From Sequoia sempervirens (Eukaryota; Streptophyta; Pinopsida; Cupressales; Cupressaceae): a stretch of DNA of 64,000 nt. Shown here in pieces: positions 1 through 11,056 of this stretch. The translations under genes were made by a program, and so were the position numbers. Position 1 is the first letter of the stretch, and every line of letters starts with the position of its first letter. The notes under the pieces were generated by a model. The model had not been told where the DNA came from and made no database searches. It saw only the letters and a list, made by a program, of their open reading frames with translations. Location: the NCBI GenBank assembly GCA_007258455.2, contig VDFB02000001.1, positions 10,798,285-10,862,284 of the forward strand. Direction: 5' to 3'.

Positions 1-904
1 ACACACACACACAATAGAATAGTCTTAAAGAACAAGTAAGTTTGTCTTTGTTCATAACTTCTCTAAAAAATTAAGTGAACCAAAAAAAAAACCCTTAGAT
101 GATTTTTTTATTAATATTTGAATCCTTTTATAGAGTATAAAATTATATGAAATTGTGTAAATTAACCTACTTATATAATTAACACTACTACCATTCATCA
201 TTGTTATTTATCATCACCTCCAAAAGCATATATTAAATTGCCTAGTTGATTATGCAAATCACATAGTTAGACAAACATTCATATTTTTGATAGACAAGTT
301 ATATTACCTTTTTCCCATACTAATAATAGATTATGTATGAAAAAATAAATAAAATGACATGAAAAAAAACAAGCAATCAACCTTTCTCTCAACCAAAATT
401 ATATAATGGTTATTCATTGGAAAATATTAAGACATACCTTGATAAAATTAAATACATACATCAGTACACTCATATATTTTGACAATTTGTATAAAATCTC
501 TCTACCCATATAATTAGCTAATAGGCTATATATATTGTGAATGCACTTTAAGTTGAAACTTATCTCATGCCGGAAACAAGTTACCGTGAAACCATTTTCA
601 GGTAATTGTTCACTATGGATTTTTTACCATAAATATTCCTCTCTCATGGTAGCTAATGTTGATGGTCATTGCGTGTCCAATCTTCCCTCTATTTATGTCT
701 CCCACATTCCATGCTTTACCTTTCATCTACCTCATTTCACTCTGCACACCTCTCCTCTTCTGTGATCATGCTTTTAATGATTACCTACCTATTGGATGTT
801 AAAAGTATATTTTTGAATTTATGTTTTCCCTTTCTATCCCCAAGAAGTTTAACAGGTTTCGTGGAGGGAGTTTAACTATTTTTTTTAATAAGTCTTTTTA
901 ATTC
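1..904. other. A+T-rich flank left of the LINE, no gene seen
   Basis: The stretch opens with a short (AC)n microsatellite (bases 1-13) and continues as A+T-rich DNA. Short open frames near 541-875 show no recognisable domain and no plant gene signals. Before the LINE inserted, this sequence was contiguous with base 8301 and lay downstream of, or in an intron of, the minus-strand P450 at 8473-9129. I looked on its minus strand for a P450 heme-binding loop (FxxGxRxCxG) and did not see one. Confidence 0.6.
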
Positions 905-922
905 AAGAGTTTTATGATTTTT
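905..922. repeat. Left target-site duplication of the LINE
   Basis: The 18 bases AAGAGTTTTATGATTTTT occur here and again at 8283-8300, immediately outside the two ends of the LINE. A duplication of this length is typical of target-primed reverse transcription and fixes the element's ends. The last T residues are ambiguous because a T-run follows. Confidence 0.9.
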
Positions 923-961
923 TTACACTTTTATAAAGGAAACAACCAACACTAATTCAAG

Positions 962-2690
962 ATGGTGAGTTGTACGAAGCAAAAAATTTGTAGGAGCTTG
1001 GACTGGGGAGGCGAAGCAGATCGGGGTTGGAGGCCATGGTGATCTAAGGAGGATTCTGAAGGAAAAGTCAGTGGAAGATGATGGCGAGTGGGAAAAGAAA
1101 GTCGAGCCTGTTGTTTCAGAGGATCAAGTGCAAGTGCAGATGGCAAACGAGCCTTGGCACAAAAATTCAAATTCAAATAAGAATGGAAGAAGGAATTGCG
1201 GTGAGCAGAGGAGGAATGGTCGATTTTGGAATCCATCAAAATGGTAGAACCAATGGCATAGAAGGGACAACCCTCCTAGGGAAAGGAAATGGAATGGTGC
1301 CCCCAGATCCAAGGGCATTGTGAGGAACAAAGACAAAAATTATCCAAGAAACATTTCAATGGGGAACAGCCCTAGGGGCAAGGAGGGCCCTTCTCAATCC
1401 AAGTGGGGTAACAAGGAATCCTTGGTGATTGGTTCAAAATGGCTTTGACCTTTGATTTCAGTTTTGGAGCAATGGTGCCTGATTACAAGATGGTATGGGA
1501 GAAGTTTGAATTGGGATAGTCTCATTCGATGGCGGTAGGGTCGGTGGGGTGCAAAAATGAAATTCAAAGCATTGGTGAATGGTTTCTTTGTGGTGATCTA
1601 TCTAAGTAGCGACATCAGAGATCAGATCTTGAAAGGCAGTTGGCTAATGGAGGGTTTCAGTTTCTATATATTCACAAATGGGAAATAGGGTTCAACCTGA
1701 TGAAGCATTAGAAGGAATGGTTGCAGGATTGGTATAGTTTTCCAAATCTTCCTATGGAGTTCTAGTAGCCAGCCATACTGGAATAGATTGGGAACCACCT
1801 TGGGAAGTTTGTGTATGCAGAGGAAAGAGTTGAGTTGGATAAGATAACCACATATGTTAGAATTTGTGTAGAAATAAAACCTCATTGCCTATTTTGGAGG
1901 GAAATTGAATTATTCACGGACTGGGGTAATTTGATCCAACCTCTAACCTTGGAGCCATTCACGAAAAACCTACTTTTGGACACCATTTTCTAGCGATCTC
2001 TGGAGAATGGGTTGGATGTCAATAAAGACGGTTAGGTGGCGAAGGATCTGGGACCAAGTGGCTTTGCAATGGATACCCAAGAAAAATAGGTCAAAAATCA
2101 AAAGGAAGTACCATTAAGGTCACAAAATGGGATGTCGATGGAGGATACTGATATTATTGAGAATGCCAAAGAGGCTGGAAAAGAAGTGGTTGAAGTGATG
2201 GAAGCCGCAAAGTCGAGCCTAGAGGACCAAGTGTTAAGGGAGGTCTTGTCGACAAAATCTTTGATGCCCTAGAAGTAATGGCACCCAATATCAGGGAAGA
2301 TAATTTGGAATCTCTAATGGAGGTTGGTTTTCAACTTGTTGAGTTAGCAAAAGCGTTAAAGGAAAGTTCCTTAAGTCTAGGAAATGTAGGACTGGAGGAG
2401 GAGAGGGTTGTTGAGAATCAAGATGAGGAGCTAGCTCATTGGGAGATGAATGGTTCGGGACTCCCTATCGTGTAGGATCTTTTGAACTCGGCACCTTCAA
2501 ATTCTAAGGTGGTTGGAGGGCCGAGCATCTACCAAAAAGAGCCTGGAAAGTTATCCCTAGACTGTGGAGAAGTAAAGCAAAGAGGCAGGATTCTCAATCA
2601 AGAAAAAATAAAGTGGGATGGGGAGGCTTGTGGATAGTTGAAGATCAATGAGATGTTGAAAGTAGGGAAGGTTGAATCCCTTCCTAAATA
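962..2690 (+). pseudogene. LINE ORF1 relic (DUF4283-like RNA-binding protein)
   Basis: The frame probably began at ATG 962, 39 bases into the element. It is broken by many stops. Around 1640-1990 shifting frames give peptides such as SWLMEGF, FPNLPMEF, IGNHLGKFVYAEERV and YVRICVEI. These match the usual plant LINE ORF1 layout, where a DUF4283-type region is followed by an IGN.LG.F segment. An open stretch at 2278-2475 is acidic and probably the C-terminal tail. ORF1 proteins coat LINE RNA in the cytoplasm and nucleus. No zinc knuckle could be found, perhaps because of decay. The assignment rests on motif order only. Confidence 0.65.
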
Positions 2691-2693
2691 TAC

Positions 2694-5600
2694 ATGAGGA
2701 TCATTACTTGGAATGTTAGGGGCTTGAATGTCCCTAACAAGCGATGCCTGATTAGGCATCAAATGAAAGGATTTCAGCCTGACATATGTTTGCTTCAAGA
2801 AACCAAATTAAGTGAGACAAAGAAGGATTTCTTTTGTAAAAATTTGAGAGGATGGAATGGTATTGGGGTGAATGTGGATGGAGCATCAGGGAGTATCCTT
2901 ACTCTTTAGCAACCTCAAAAAGTGTGTATGGAGGAATTGGCTTCGGCCAAGCATTGGCTAGCCTGCAAAGTAAGAAGCCTGGCATCTAATTTGAATTTTA
3001 TTTTACTAAATGTTTATGGTCCTATCACTTGCATTCAAAAAAGGGTGCTTTGGAGGGAATTAAGAAAATTTTGTTTAGATTCTACCTATGAATTCATTAT
3101 TCTAGGAGGGGATTTCAATGCAATTTTAAGGGACTCTGACAAGAGTGGTGGGTTAAGGAGAAAAATGCAATCTCAAATTGATTTTGAGGGATTTGTAGAA
3201 AACAACACTCTGCTTGAAATCAGCACAAGCAATGGGTAGTTCACCTAGACCAATAGCCAGGCTAGGTTTAGCAACATTACGGAAAGGTTGGATAGGTTTT
3301 TGTTCAAGGGGGGCCTGTGTTGATTTCTCTTTACAGTGGAAGGTAGGATTCTCCCCATGGTTGGATTGAATCATTTTTTAGTTCTGTTGGATATTATTAG
3401 TGAACATGCTCTACTCAGATGCCCTTTTAAGTTCAAACTATGTGGTTTTAGGATCCACATTTCCTTGATCTCATTCAGCAATGGTGGACTAGATATTGTC
3501 TGGGGGGCTTGAAAATGTTTAATCTTGTGACAAAATTGAAATCAATTAAATAGCATCTCAATCAATCGAACAAGGACTGTTTCAAAAACATATTTGAGGA
3601 GAAGAGGGAAACTAAAGAAGCTCTGCATTCTTTGAATGAATTCATCATTAACCAGGGGATGGATTTGGACATATTCAATCAAGAGAAAGTGTTGATGAAT
3701 AAGTTAAATGATTTTCTGGAAAAGGAAGAAATAAGTGTTATTTGTGGTAGACTTATTTCAATCTCTTCTTAATGAACCTGCAGGGTCAAATTTACAAGAT
3801 CAATAGCTTTTTCTCAATAGCATTCCCTCATTAATTACAAAGGATTAGAATGAGAGGTTGCAGGCCAAATTCACAGAATGTAAGATCAAAGTACTTTTTC
3901 AACTTCACCCAGACAAGGCACCAAGCCTTGATGGGTTCCTTGTTAGTTTCTTCCAAAAATGTTGGAACATTATTGGCCCTAACTTAGTGGATTCTATTGA
4001 AGATTCCAAATGCCCTAGGAGAGCTCTCAAAGAAATAAACAATACCTTCATTGCTCTTATCTCGAAGAAAGAAAATCCTGACACTTTTGAGTATTTTCAG
4101 CCCATTTACCTCTGTAATACTATTTACAAAGTCCTTGCCAAGGTAATTCCTAATAGGTTAAAGTGTATCCTGCCGCTAATAATCTCGAAAGAGAAATCTA
4201 GTTTTGTGTCAGGAAGGTTGATTTTTGATGGGGTGATTATAGCTCAAGAAGCAATTCACTCAATTCAAAGATGAAGAGGCAGGCTATGTTGATCAAGTTG
4301 GATATCAAGAAGGCGTATGATAGATTGAATTGGTGCTTTCTCTTCAAGGTCATGGAATCATTTGGTTTTGACATGGATGAATTGGATTTATGAATGGATA
4401 GCATCCCCAAGATTCTTTGTTCTTCATAACGGCCCTCACCAGAAGGCTTCTTCAGTGTCTTGAGAGGGCTTAGGCAAGGGGATCCGCTCTCCCCTTTCCT
4501 TTTCATTATCATAGAAGAGGCTCTTGGATGGGCTATTTTGAAAGCTAAACAAGATGGTATCCTTGAAGGTGTTTAGGTTACTCGTGGACTTCTTAAAGTA
4601 CACACTGGCAATTTGCCGATAGAAACATGCTTTTTGGTGTTTCTTCGATAAAAGAGGCTAAGGGGTTCAAACAAATTCTAGATCATTACTCTCTGAAAGT
4701 GTCTGGACAGGAGGTAAATCAAGCTAAATTTGAATTTTTTTTCTTTAATACTAGCATTGTCAAGGAAGTGCAAATACTTCAAATCCTAGGGTTTCACAAA
4801 GGCCAACTTTCGTGCAAATATTTGGGCCTTCCATTGGCCAAAGGTGTTCAGCCAAGCAAAATTTGGGATGCAATGTTAGAAAAGATCAAGTTTAAGCTTT
4901 CTTCATGGAAAAATAAATGGTTGTCTTGGGCTGGGTGCTTGATGTTGCTAAAATTTATGCTTGAAATGATTCCTATCTATATGCTCTCCCACTTACCTTT
5001 ATCTAGCAAAGACAACAAAGATATTAATTAGAAGATGAAGAATTTTTTGGCAAGGAACCTCAAATCAGCATAAAATTCTGCTAATAAATGGAATAAAATA
5101 TGTGAGCAAAAGGAAGTGGATGGGGCGGGTGTGAAGAACATGCTCTTGTAAAACCAAGCCTAAGGGGCCAAGCTAATTTGGGAAATTTATGCTAAACCAA
5201 AATTGAAGTGGGTCATAATTATGAGAGCAAAATATCTTGAGGAGGGAGATCATAGCATCTTTGTGAGCAAAATAAATGGAATAAAATATGTGAGCAAAAG
5301 GAAGTGGATGGGGCGGGTGTGAAGAACATGCTCTTGTAAAACCAAGCCTAAGGGGCCAAGCTAATTTGGGAAATTTATGCTAAACCAAAATTGAAGTGGG
5401 TCATAATTATGAGAGCAAAATATCTTGAGGAGGGAGATCATAGCAAAGGTGCTCCTGAAAGGATCACAAATTTGGAACTTCCTTTGCAGCTACAGGCATT
5501 TGATTTTGGATCATCTAACATGGGAAATTAAGGAAGGTGGTGATGCACTTTTCTAGGAGGATTCTTGGGAAGGCCAAAGCAAATTGGCAGAGTTCAAGCG

Positions 5601-6929
5601 AACTTAGCACAGGTTATGAGAGTTACAAAACAAGCTTGGGGTAGCAAGGTGAGCAACTACATAGTGATTTCTAGGGATACAGGTGGTCTTAGTTACAAGT
5701 GGAAAAGCCTCACCAAGATAAATCTAGATCCTAGGTCAATTGTAGTGTTTGAGGAGGAATTGGCTCAGTCGGCCATATGTCTAAGGGGTAGAGATATCCT
5801 GAGATGGAACGCATCTCTGAATGGTATATATAATGCCAAGGATGGTTACAGGGTGCTAGTTGGTTCTAATATGGTTATGTCACAGCTTCCCATTGGTTTG
5901 TGTTGGAGTGTGGATTTCCTTCCAAAGGCCAGAATTTTTACTTGGGCAGCGGTGCAAGGAAGAGTTCTTACAATTGACAGGTTCCTTCGATTGGGTTATT
6001 TTGAGCCAACAAGATGCATTCTTTGTAAATAGGCAGAGGAAAGTGGTGACCATTTTTTTGTAACGTGTCCCATGGCACAACATTGTTGGCAATGGTTGTG
6101 TGTAAAACTTCATTGGCACATGGCTCTCCCTAATAATCTGTTGTGATTGGTATCAGGTTGGCCAAAGCTCCACAACAATGCAACCTTTGGTGGCCTATGG
6201 ACTACGAGGCCATCACTGGTTATTTGGGAACTCTGGAAGGAGCAGAATCATCAAATTTTCCAAAAGAAGGCAATGCCCAAGGCTACACTTCTAAATAAAA
6301 TTGAAGCAAGTATTGTAGAAATTGTCAACGCCGGGCTGGATGCACGTCAAGGTGTCAAAACAACTTTCATAGTCTAGGATGCTATGATGAGGAGAAATTG
6401 GAATAGACTGTTTGTCCCTCCATAGATTGGGTTAGGCAGAGAAGCAATGAAGATAGCAAGAAGTAAAGTTGTTTAGCAACCCCCTTAGGTTGGATGGCCA
6501 AAGCTGAATTTTGATGGGGCTTCTCATGGGAATCTTGGAATCTCCAAGGTAGGATGCATTGTTAGAGATGGGCAATCCAGGGGTCTTGAGAAAATCGCGA
6601 CCCCTCTCTCGGTTGGCACTAATAATGCGATAGAAATGAAATCCTTGATATTGGGTCTTTGTCTGTGCAGAGATTTAAAGGGAAAATATTTAATTGTTGA
6701 GGGTGACTCGAGCCTTGTCCTTAATGCACTCAAGACCAGAAAGATGTCCCAGTGGAAATTGAACATCGAATTAGAAATTTCCCTAGATCTTTTGGATGGT
6801 TTTGATATGGTAATTATCAATCATACGTTGCAGGAAGGCAACAAGGAGGCATATTTTCTTTCCAACCTAGGGGCAGATGGTATCAATATCAATGAAATGC
6901 CTCAGGCCACTCTCGTCCAATCCAATTAA
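2694..6929 (+). pseudogene. LINE ORF2 relic: endonuclease, reverse transcriptase, zinc domain, RNase H
   Basis: ORF2 starts at ATG 2694 with the endonuclease signature MRIITWNVRGLN, followed by LLQETKLS and GGDFNAIL (to about 3240). Reverse transcriptase begins near 3858 (PDKAPSLDGF, then IALISKKENP and FVSGRLIFDGV). It continues with KLDIKKAYDRLNW and [13 protein letters not shown] near 4280-4510. The catalytic FADD box reads FADR at 4614-4625, so one essential aspartate is lost. A zinc-binding domain (zf-RVT type: FTWAAVQGRV, CILCK, HFFVTCPMAQHCW) spans about 5900-6110. A plant RNase H (KLNFDGASHGN, VEGDSSLVLNAL) spans about 6500-6900. Stops at 2909, 3239, 4274 and elsewhere, plus frameshifts, make it non-functional. 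A perfect 175-bp duplication sits at 5083-5445. Confidence 0.9.
5083..5445. repeat. Perfect 175-bp direct duplication inside the LINE
   Basis: Bases 5083-5257 recur as 5271-5445 with no mismatch that I can see (period 188 bp, with 13 bases between copies). The copies share LINE mutations, including the in-frame stop in CTCTTGTAAAACC, so the duplication happened after the element was already dead. It could be a recent slippage or repair event, or an assembly artefact. Confidence 0.9.
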
Positions 6930-8282
6930 GACTGGTGGGTGGCAGGTGGGAAACTTGCCACAATTAGTGGACGGGTTTGGATCGGGTGTAATTTTTTCAA
7001 TGCATGTTCGATGGGGAGTTGGGTGTCTTTATGATGTCATCATCTTGTGGTACTAGTGGCAGTTAGGAAGGATTTGATCGATTCCTAAAATAGTTAATAT
7101 GATTTCTCAATATGCCTCTATGCGTACTCATTCACTTGAGTAACAGCGGCAGTGGCATTTGCAATTATTCACGTGGTTGGCACCTTGGCAATGTATGAGG
7201 TAATAAAGGTGTGATCATTGCGGTGTGTTCCCATTCTTGTTTGAGGGTGACAAGGGTAATGTCTCTTTATTTCTCTATGTTAGCTTGTTTCTTCATTTGG
7301 CTATGGGTGTCTAGGAGAATATGGTCAAGTGCTCAAAATTCACGGTGGAGATTTTGGTGGAGTCAATTGTTTTTTTTTTAGCCAACATCCCTTTAGCCCT
7401 CGATTGCAAGGACTGCCAAAACGCCTTTCAGGAGGTTACAGACCAATGCCTAAAGCACATTCTACTTAATATTGACCTGCTAACGATAGTGGCGGTGAAA
7501 ATGGTGCTTGGAAAGGGGCACCTGGAGCATAAGGAGTATTTTAGAAAAAATTTGCTGGTGGTGTCGAGGTTTTTGGCTTCCATTTGGATAACTAAGTTCC
7601 CAATGCAGAAGTTAGGATTCTGATGGGTAAATTGTTCAAGAAGGAGTTGATGGGTGGTTTGGAGGAGATTTTAAAGGTGTCCATTTCTAGAAAAGGTGCT
7701 CTACTACCGTGTGATTTGGAACTAGTAAAGAAATCAGGAGAGGTAATCAAAATTTACCCCTTTCTTCTTGATTTAAAGGGGATGGCTCTTGTGAGTCACA
7801 GGATGATTGTTGTGGTTGCAGTGGATTTCCTCAAGAAGATCTTTCGTCTGGTTGAGGTCAGTGATGTTAAATGGGTAAAAGAGTTTGATGCCTTTGCAAA
7901 AAAAAATGGCTTTATGTAATTGTTAGGTCCTTTGTGCTACGGTGTTGGGTCTGGTGGGTAAAGGTGTCTCCTCTAAGTTTCTTTTTGGTGGGTGGTCTTT
8001 GGGTGGTTGGGGGTGGTCTCAGTAGGGTTTCCATAAGATTTTGCTTCTTGCACTGTCATGTTGATAAGCCGAAGATGGGCATTTTATCTGTATTTTGCAT
8101 TGGTTGAATGGTGGCTTGGTGTGGCTGGTAGCCATTTTGGTGTGCTCCTCAAGGGAATAGTTCAAACAGGTGTTTCTAGAGACTTCTTTTTTGGTTCAGG
8201 GTTCAACTCCATATCCTGCACTCACAGACGTTTGTAAATTTTCTTCATATCAATACAATCTACCTTACAAAGAAAAGAAAAA
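6930..8282 (+). other. LINE 3' region with two overlapping open frames and A-rich tail
   Basis: After the RNase H there is 1.35 kb before the A-rich tail. Two open frames lie in it: 7321-7623 (100 aa) and 7623-7919 (98 aa), overlapping by one base at TGATG. Neither shows a domain I recognise. Both are moderately hydrophobic; the first contains ALDCKDCQNAF and the second DLELVKKSGEVIKIYPF. They may be chance frames in a T/G-rich 3' UTR, parts of one older frame separated by a frameshift, or host sequence picked up by 3' transduction. The final 350 bases are T/G-rich and end in AAAGAAAAGAAAAAAAG, the likely poly(A) remnant. Confidence 0.45.
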
Positions 8283-8300
8283 AAGAGTTTTATGATTTTT
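8283..8300. repeat. Right target-site duplication of the LINE
   Basis: This is the second copy of the 18-base target duplication, identical to 905-922, directly after the A-rich tail. Confidence 0.9.
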
Positions 8301-8472
8301 AAAATTCTAAAAAGCTTTCAAACAAATATTAAAGTTTTAGGTTGTATAATTTTTTTTTAAATGTCTATTAATTTAAAGTTTGTTAATTTTATAAAATTAT
8401 TTTTAAAATATTAACAAGTATCATATAGTTGTATTTGTAGTATTGCAATAACAGTATTTGTTGAAAAAGTCG

Positions 8473-9129
8473 ACTGGGTATTCCGCCGAGCTTCATTATT
8501 TCCCACACGGTAGCTTTGAGCCCCGCAGAAGCTGGATTGTGCTGATCGAAGACGTCTGTGCTGAAGATCATGTTGCTTACTAAATTCAGAGACGTGCAGA
8601 ACACCGTCCGTCCGATATCCACGACCTTTCCCTTGTCCTCGAAAATGAGTCGAGTCGTCCGAAATACTTGATCTCTTCTGAGGTGTTGCAGAGCTTCGAG
8701 TCTTTTGGGGCTGAAAAGCTCAACAGTTGAAATGCGTCGGAGATTGCGCCAGTAAGGACCATATTCTCCCCATACTAGCGAGGACTTGTGATGGGAAAGG
8801 GGCTTCACTGCTTCGATCACGGGCCGCCCAGCGAGGAGGTGGTCGTGTGTTTTGAGGAGCTCCTTGGCCATGGCCGGTGAGGAGACCACCACTGTTTTTT
8901 TCATGCCCAGACGGAGAGCCATGAGTGGGCCGTACTGCAGAGAGAGGGCATACAAAGACTCGTGCGTCCTCCTTACCAGCTGAAAGAGGTTTCCTACAAT
9001 AGGCCAACCAGGAGGTCCGGGGGGAAGAGGAAGCCTTCTCCTACTCTGCCTTCTCCAACGAAAGAAAAATAATAACAGTGAACCAGCGGTAAGGAGAACA
9101 GAGTACCAAGAAAGCGGTGGAATGTCCAT
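8473..9129 (-). CDS. Cytochrome P450 (CYP71 clan, CYP76/75-like), 5' exon or truncated gene
   Basis: The minus strand reads 219 uninterrupted codons of a plant A-type P450, a membrane-anchored monooxygenase of the endoplasmic reticulum. From Met at 9129 there is an N-terminal hydrophobic anchor (residues about 8-25), a basic stretch (RWRRQSRRR), and the proline hinge PLPPGPPGWPIVGN. Next come LRLGMKKTVVVSSP, HDHLLAGRP, the C-helix WxxxR motif in YGPYWRNLRR, and WEIMKLGGIP near residue 218. After that the frame runs into A+T-rich DNA. The I-helix, ExxR and heme-binding cysteine regions are absent. Either an intron begins near 8473 and the rest lies beyond the window, or the gene is truncated. 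A weak GT donor is present, but most A-type P450s keep their intron later. The exon is clearly G+C-richer than its surroundings and has no stops, so any loss of function would be recent. Its substrate cannot be told. Confidence 0.85.
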
Positions 9130-9180
9130 ACTTACTGTAAACAAGGAGATACTTTGTTGGTTTGGTTTTCCAGTGTACAC

Positions 9181-9189
9181 TATTTTATA
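9181..9189 (-). promoter_or_regulatory. TATA box of the P450 gene
   Basis: The minus strand reads TATAAAATA here, 52 bases upstream of the ATG at 9129. Transcription would start roughly 25-35 bases downstream, near 9150-9160. This excludes the in-frame ATG at 9180, which lies almost at the TATA box, and supports Met 9129 as the true start. Confidence 0.7.
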
Positions 9190-10918
9190 GCCAGAACCCC
9201 TTTCGTCGAGGCGGCGTCGCAGTTAACTAGAACATGTCTTTTTCTTTTCAAATTTTATTAAAAAATAATTAATTATGGAAAAAATAAATTTGTATATCTA
9301 TGTTAATTTTCATTAATTTTAGGTTGATTTTGGAAGAATATCTTAATACAAGTAATTGTATGTAAAATTGAGTTTTTTAATTTCTTTTTATATTTACACT
9401 ATTTTCTATATATTTGATTATGTATCTTTTATTCACATTTATACATATTTTCATATTTTTGACATCTGTCATTATCTCTCATGTTCATGCATACATTCTT
9501 TGCATGAATATTAGTATTTCATTATTCTAATGAAATTTATTAGCATGAGATCAATTTATTAGCATAAGATCAATCTCACATTACATTAAATTGACCCTTA
9601 AAATTCAAAATGCATATTCAAATTTTATTGTTCAAATCACTTATTTCATCTTCACCATAAACTAACTTGAGATAAGTTTCGTATTATTATTGCTATGTTT
9701 TAATATTTGAAAATAATAAAATATTTATTTGGACATTAATTCATATCCTAGAATCATTCAATAGTCTAACACCTCAAGGAATATACACTTTAAAATGAAT
9801 CTCATCTTTATGAAAAGTCATCTTTAGTATTTGCATTGTCTAGGACTATTGTCTTTTTGATCTTTTATACAATTATAAAGTTTAATCAAAAGTTTTGATC
9901 TTGAACTTGACCAGGTTATGATTTGATAATCTTTCTAAGTTATTGTAATACTATTAATCCTCGATAGTAAGCACAAAACAAAAAAAAATTGATGAATCAA
10001 ATACCAAAGGTGTACAATGCATTAGATGAAATTTACAAGCCAACATAAGCACATAATATGAACTCAAAATGTATCCACATGTGTAGAATCAAATCTATTT
10101 CCAATATTATAGTGAATTAATTTAGAATCATGAGAAAGAACTTAAAAATATCTCATGGGTTGTGATTTTGACATTAACCAAAAAAAAAAAAATGTTAGTG
10201 CAATGCAATTAGTAAAAACTCTTGCAAGTTGATTACAAGTTTGAATTCAACTAAAGATTTGGTACACAATCAGACGCATTGTTTTTTGAGGTGACATAGC
10301 AGCTAGTGATTTTCAATATTATTTATATTATGCAATGTAGTAACATGTGATTTTTAATACTTTTTATATAAAGTAATAAATATACACACTGTTTGACATA
10401 AAAATTTTAAATACATAAAATTTATCTATATATTATTAATTGACTCAAGATAGAAATATAAATAAAACCCAAACAATTTTCAATTTTCAATCAAATCATA
10501 TTAAAACTAAATTAAAAATTACATAAACATACTTGAATGTTATCATTACAGTCACACACTATGTAAAACTCTAATATAAAAAGATAATATATTTTTGCAT
10601 TATCTAATCCATTCAAGATTCCTATCCATTACGATCTTGATACCAGAAATCATAATATTGGTTTTATTGATTTAAATCAAATTCATTTCTCATTTTTTTA
10701 AAATTTCCGGAGCAATGAGGTGCCCAAAGTTTTTGGAAAATTCATCCATTGTTTTTTTTTATATCTTTTTCAAGTTTTTTCTGATCTGAGATTACCGTCC
10801 ATTACAGCATTGAGATTGGCAGTAATATTAAAATTGAAGTTGAAGGAATATATCTATGCATGTGATAACAAAAAGAACACAACAAAAACCACTAAGAGTG
10901 AGTCATATTGCTGACAAA
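9190..10918. other. P450 upstream and A+T-rich intergenic DNA
   Basis: The first 50 bases upstream of the TATA box are G+C-rich, and the rest is A+T-rich without recognisable genes. A 20-base unit around TTTATTAGCATGAGATCAA is duplicated at about 9537-9576. The 64-codon open frame at 10720-10914 has no recognisable domain. Confidence 0.5.
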
Positions 10919-11056
10919 TGGCATATAGAGACTGGATTTGTTTTATTGAAGAGGTTTTAATAATAGGCCAAGCAGGAGGTCTAAGGGATAGAGGAAGCCT
11001 TGTCCTCATCTCTCTTCTCCATAGAAAGAGGACAGAATTTCCATATTAATTATAAG
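10919..11056 (-). pseudogene. Decayed fragment of a second P450 N-terminus
   Basis: This stretch is recognisably similar to 8947-9130, the part of the P450 exon that encodes the membrane anchor and proline hinge. Shared blocks include GGCATA.A.AGACT, AATAGGCCAA.CAGGAGGTC, AGAGGAAGCCTT.TCCT and TTCCATA.TTA in the same order. Frame-shifting gaps and stops show it is dead. The similarity begins and ends abruptly, so this is a short duplicate of the local P450 or the remnant of a tandem paralogue. Confidence 0.6.

Larger units (their letters stand above)
923..8282 (+). mobile_element. Plant LINE (L1-like non-LTR retrotransposon), decayed
   Basis: A 7.36-kb element lies between an 18-bp target duplication (905-922 and 8283-8300). 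In order it holds a 39-bp leader, a decayed ORF1 (962 to about 2690), a decayed ORF2 with endonuclease, reverse transcriptase, zinc-binding and RNase H regions (2694-6929), a 1.35-kb 3' region, and an A-rich tail (8271-8284). This order, with a plant RNase H at the ORF2 C-terminus, is characteristic of plant L1-like LINEs. The element looks nearly full length but carries many stops and frameshifts, so it cannot make protein. It is inserted in opposite orientation to the neighbouring P450. The intact TSD in a heavily mutated body suggests an old insertion in slowly decaying DNA. Confidence 0.9.

Noticed and set aside
541..875. Two overlapping short plus-strand frames near the left edge
   Set aside because: No recognisable domain, no promoter or splice context, and composition typical of A+T-rich noncoding DNA.
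9130..9180. Upstream in-frame ATG at 9180 as the P450 start
   Set aside because: It lies next to the TATA box at 9181-9189 and would be upstream of the expected transcription start; the 17 extra residues are not P450-like.
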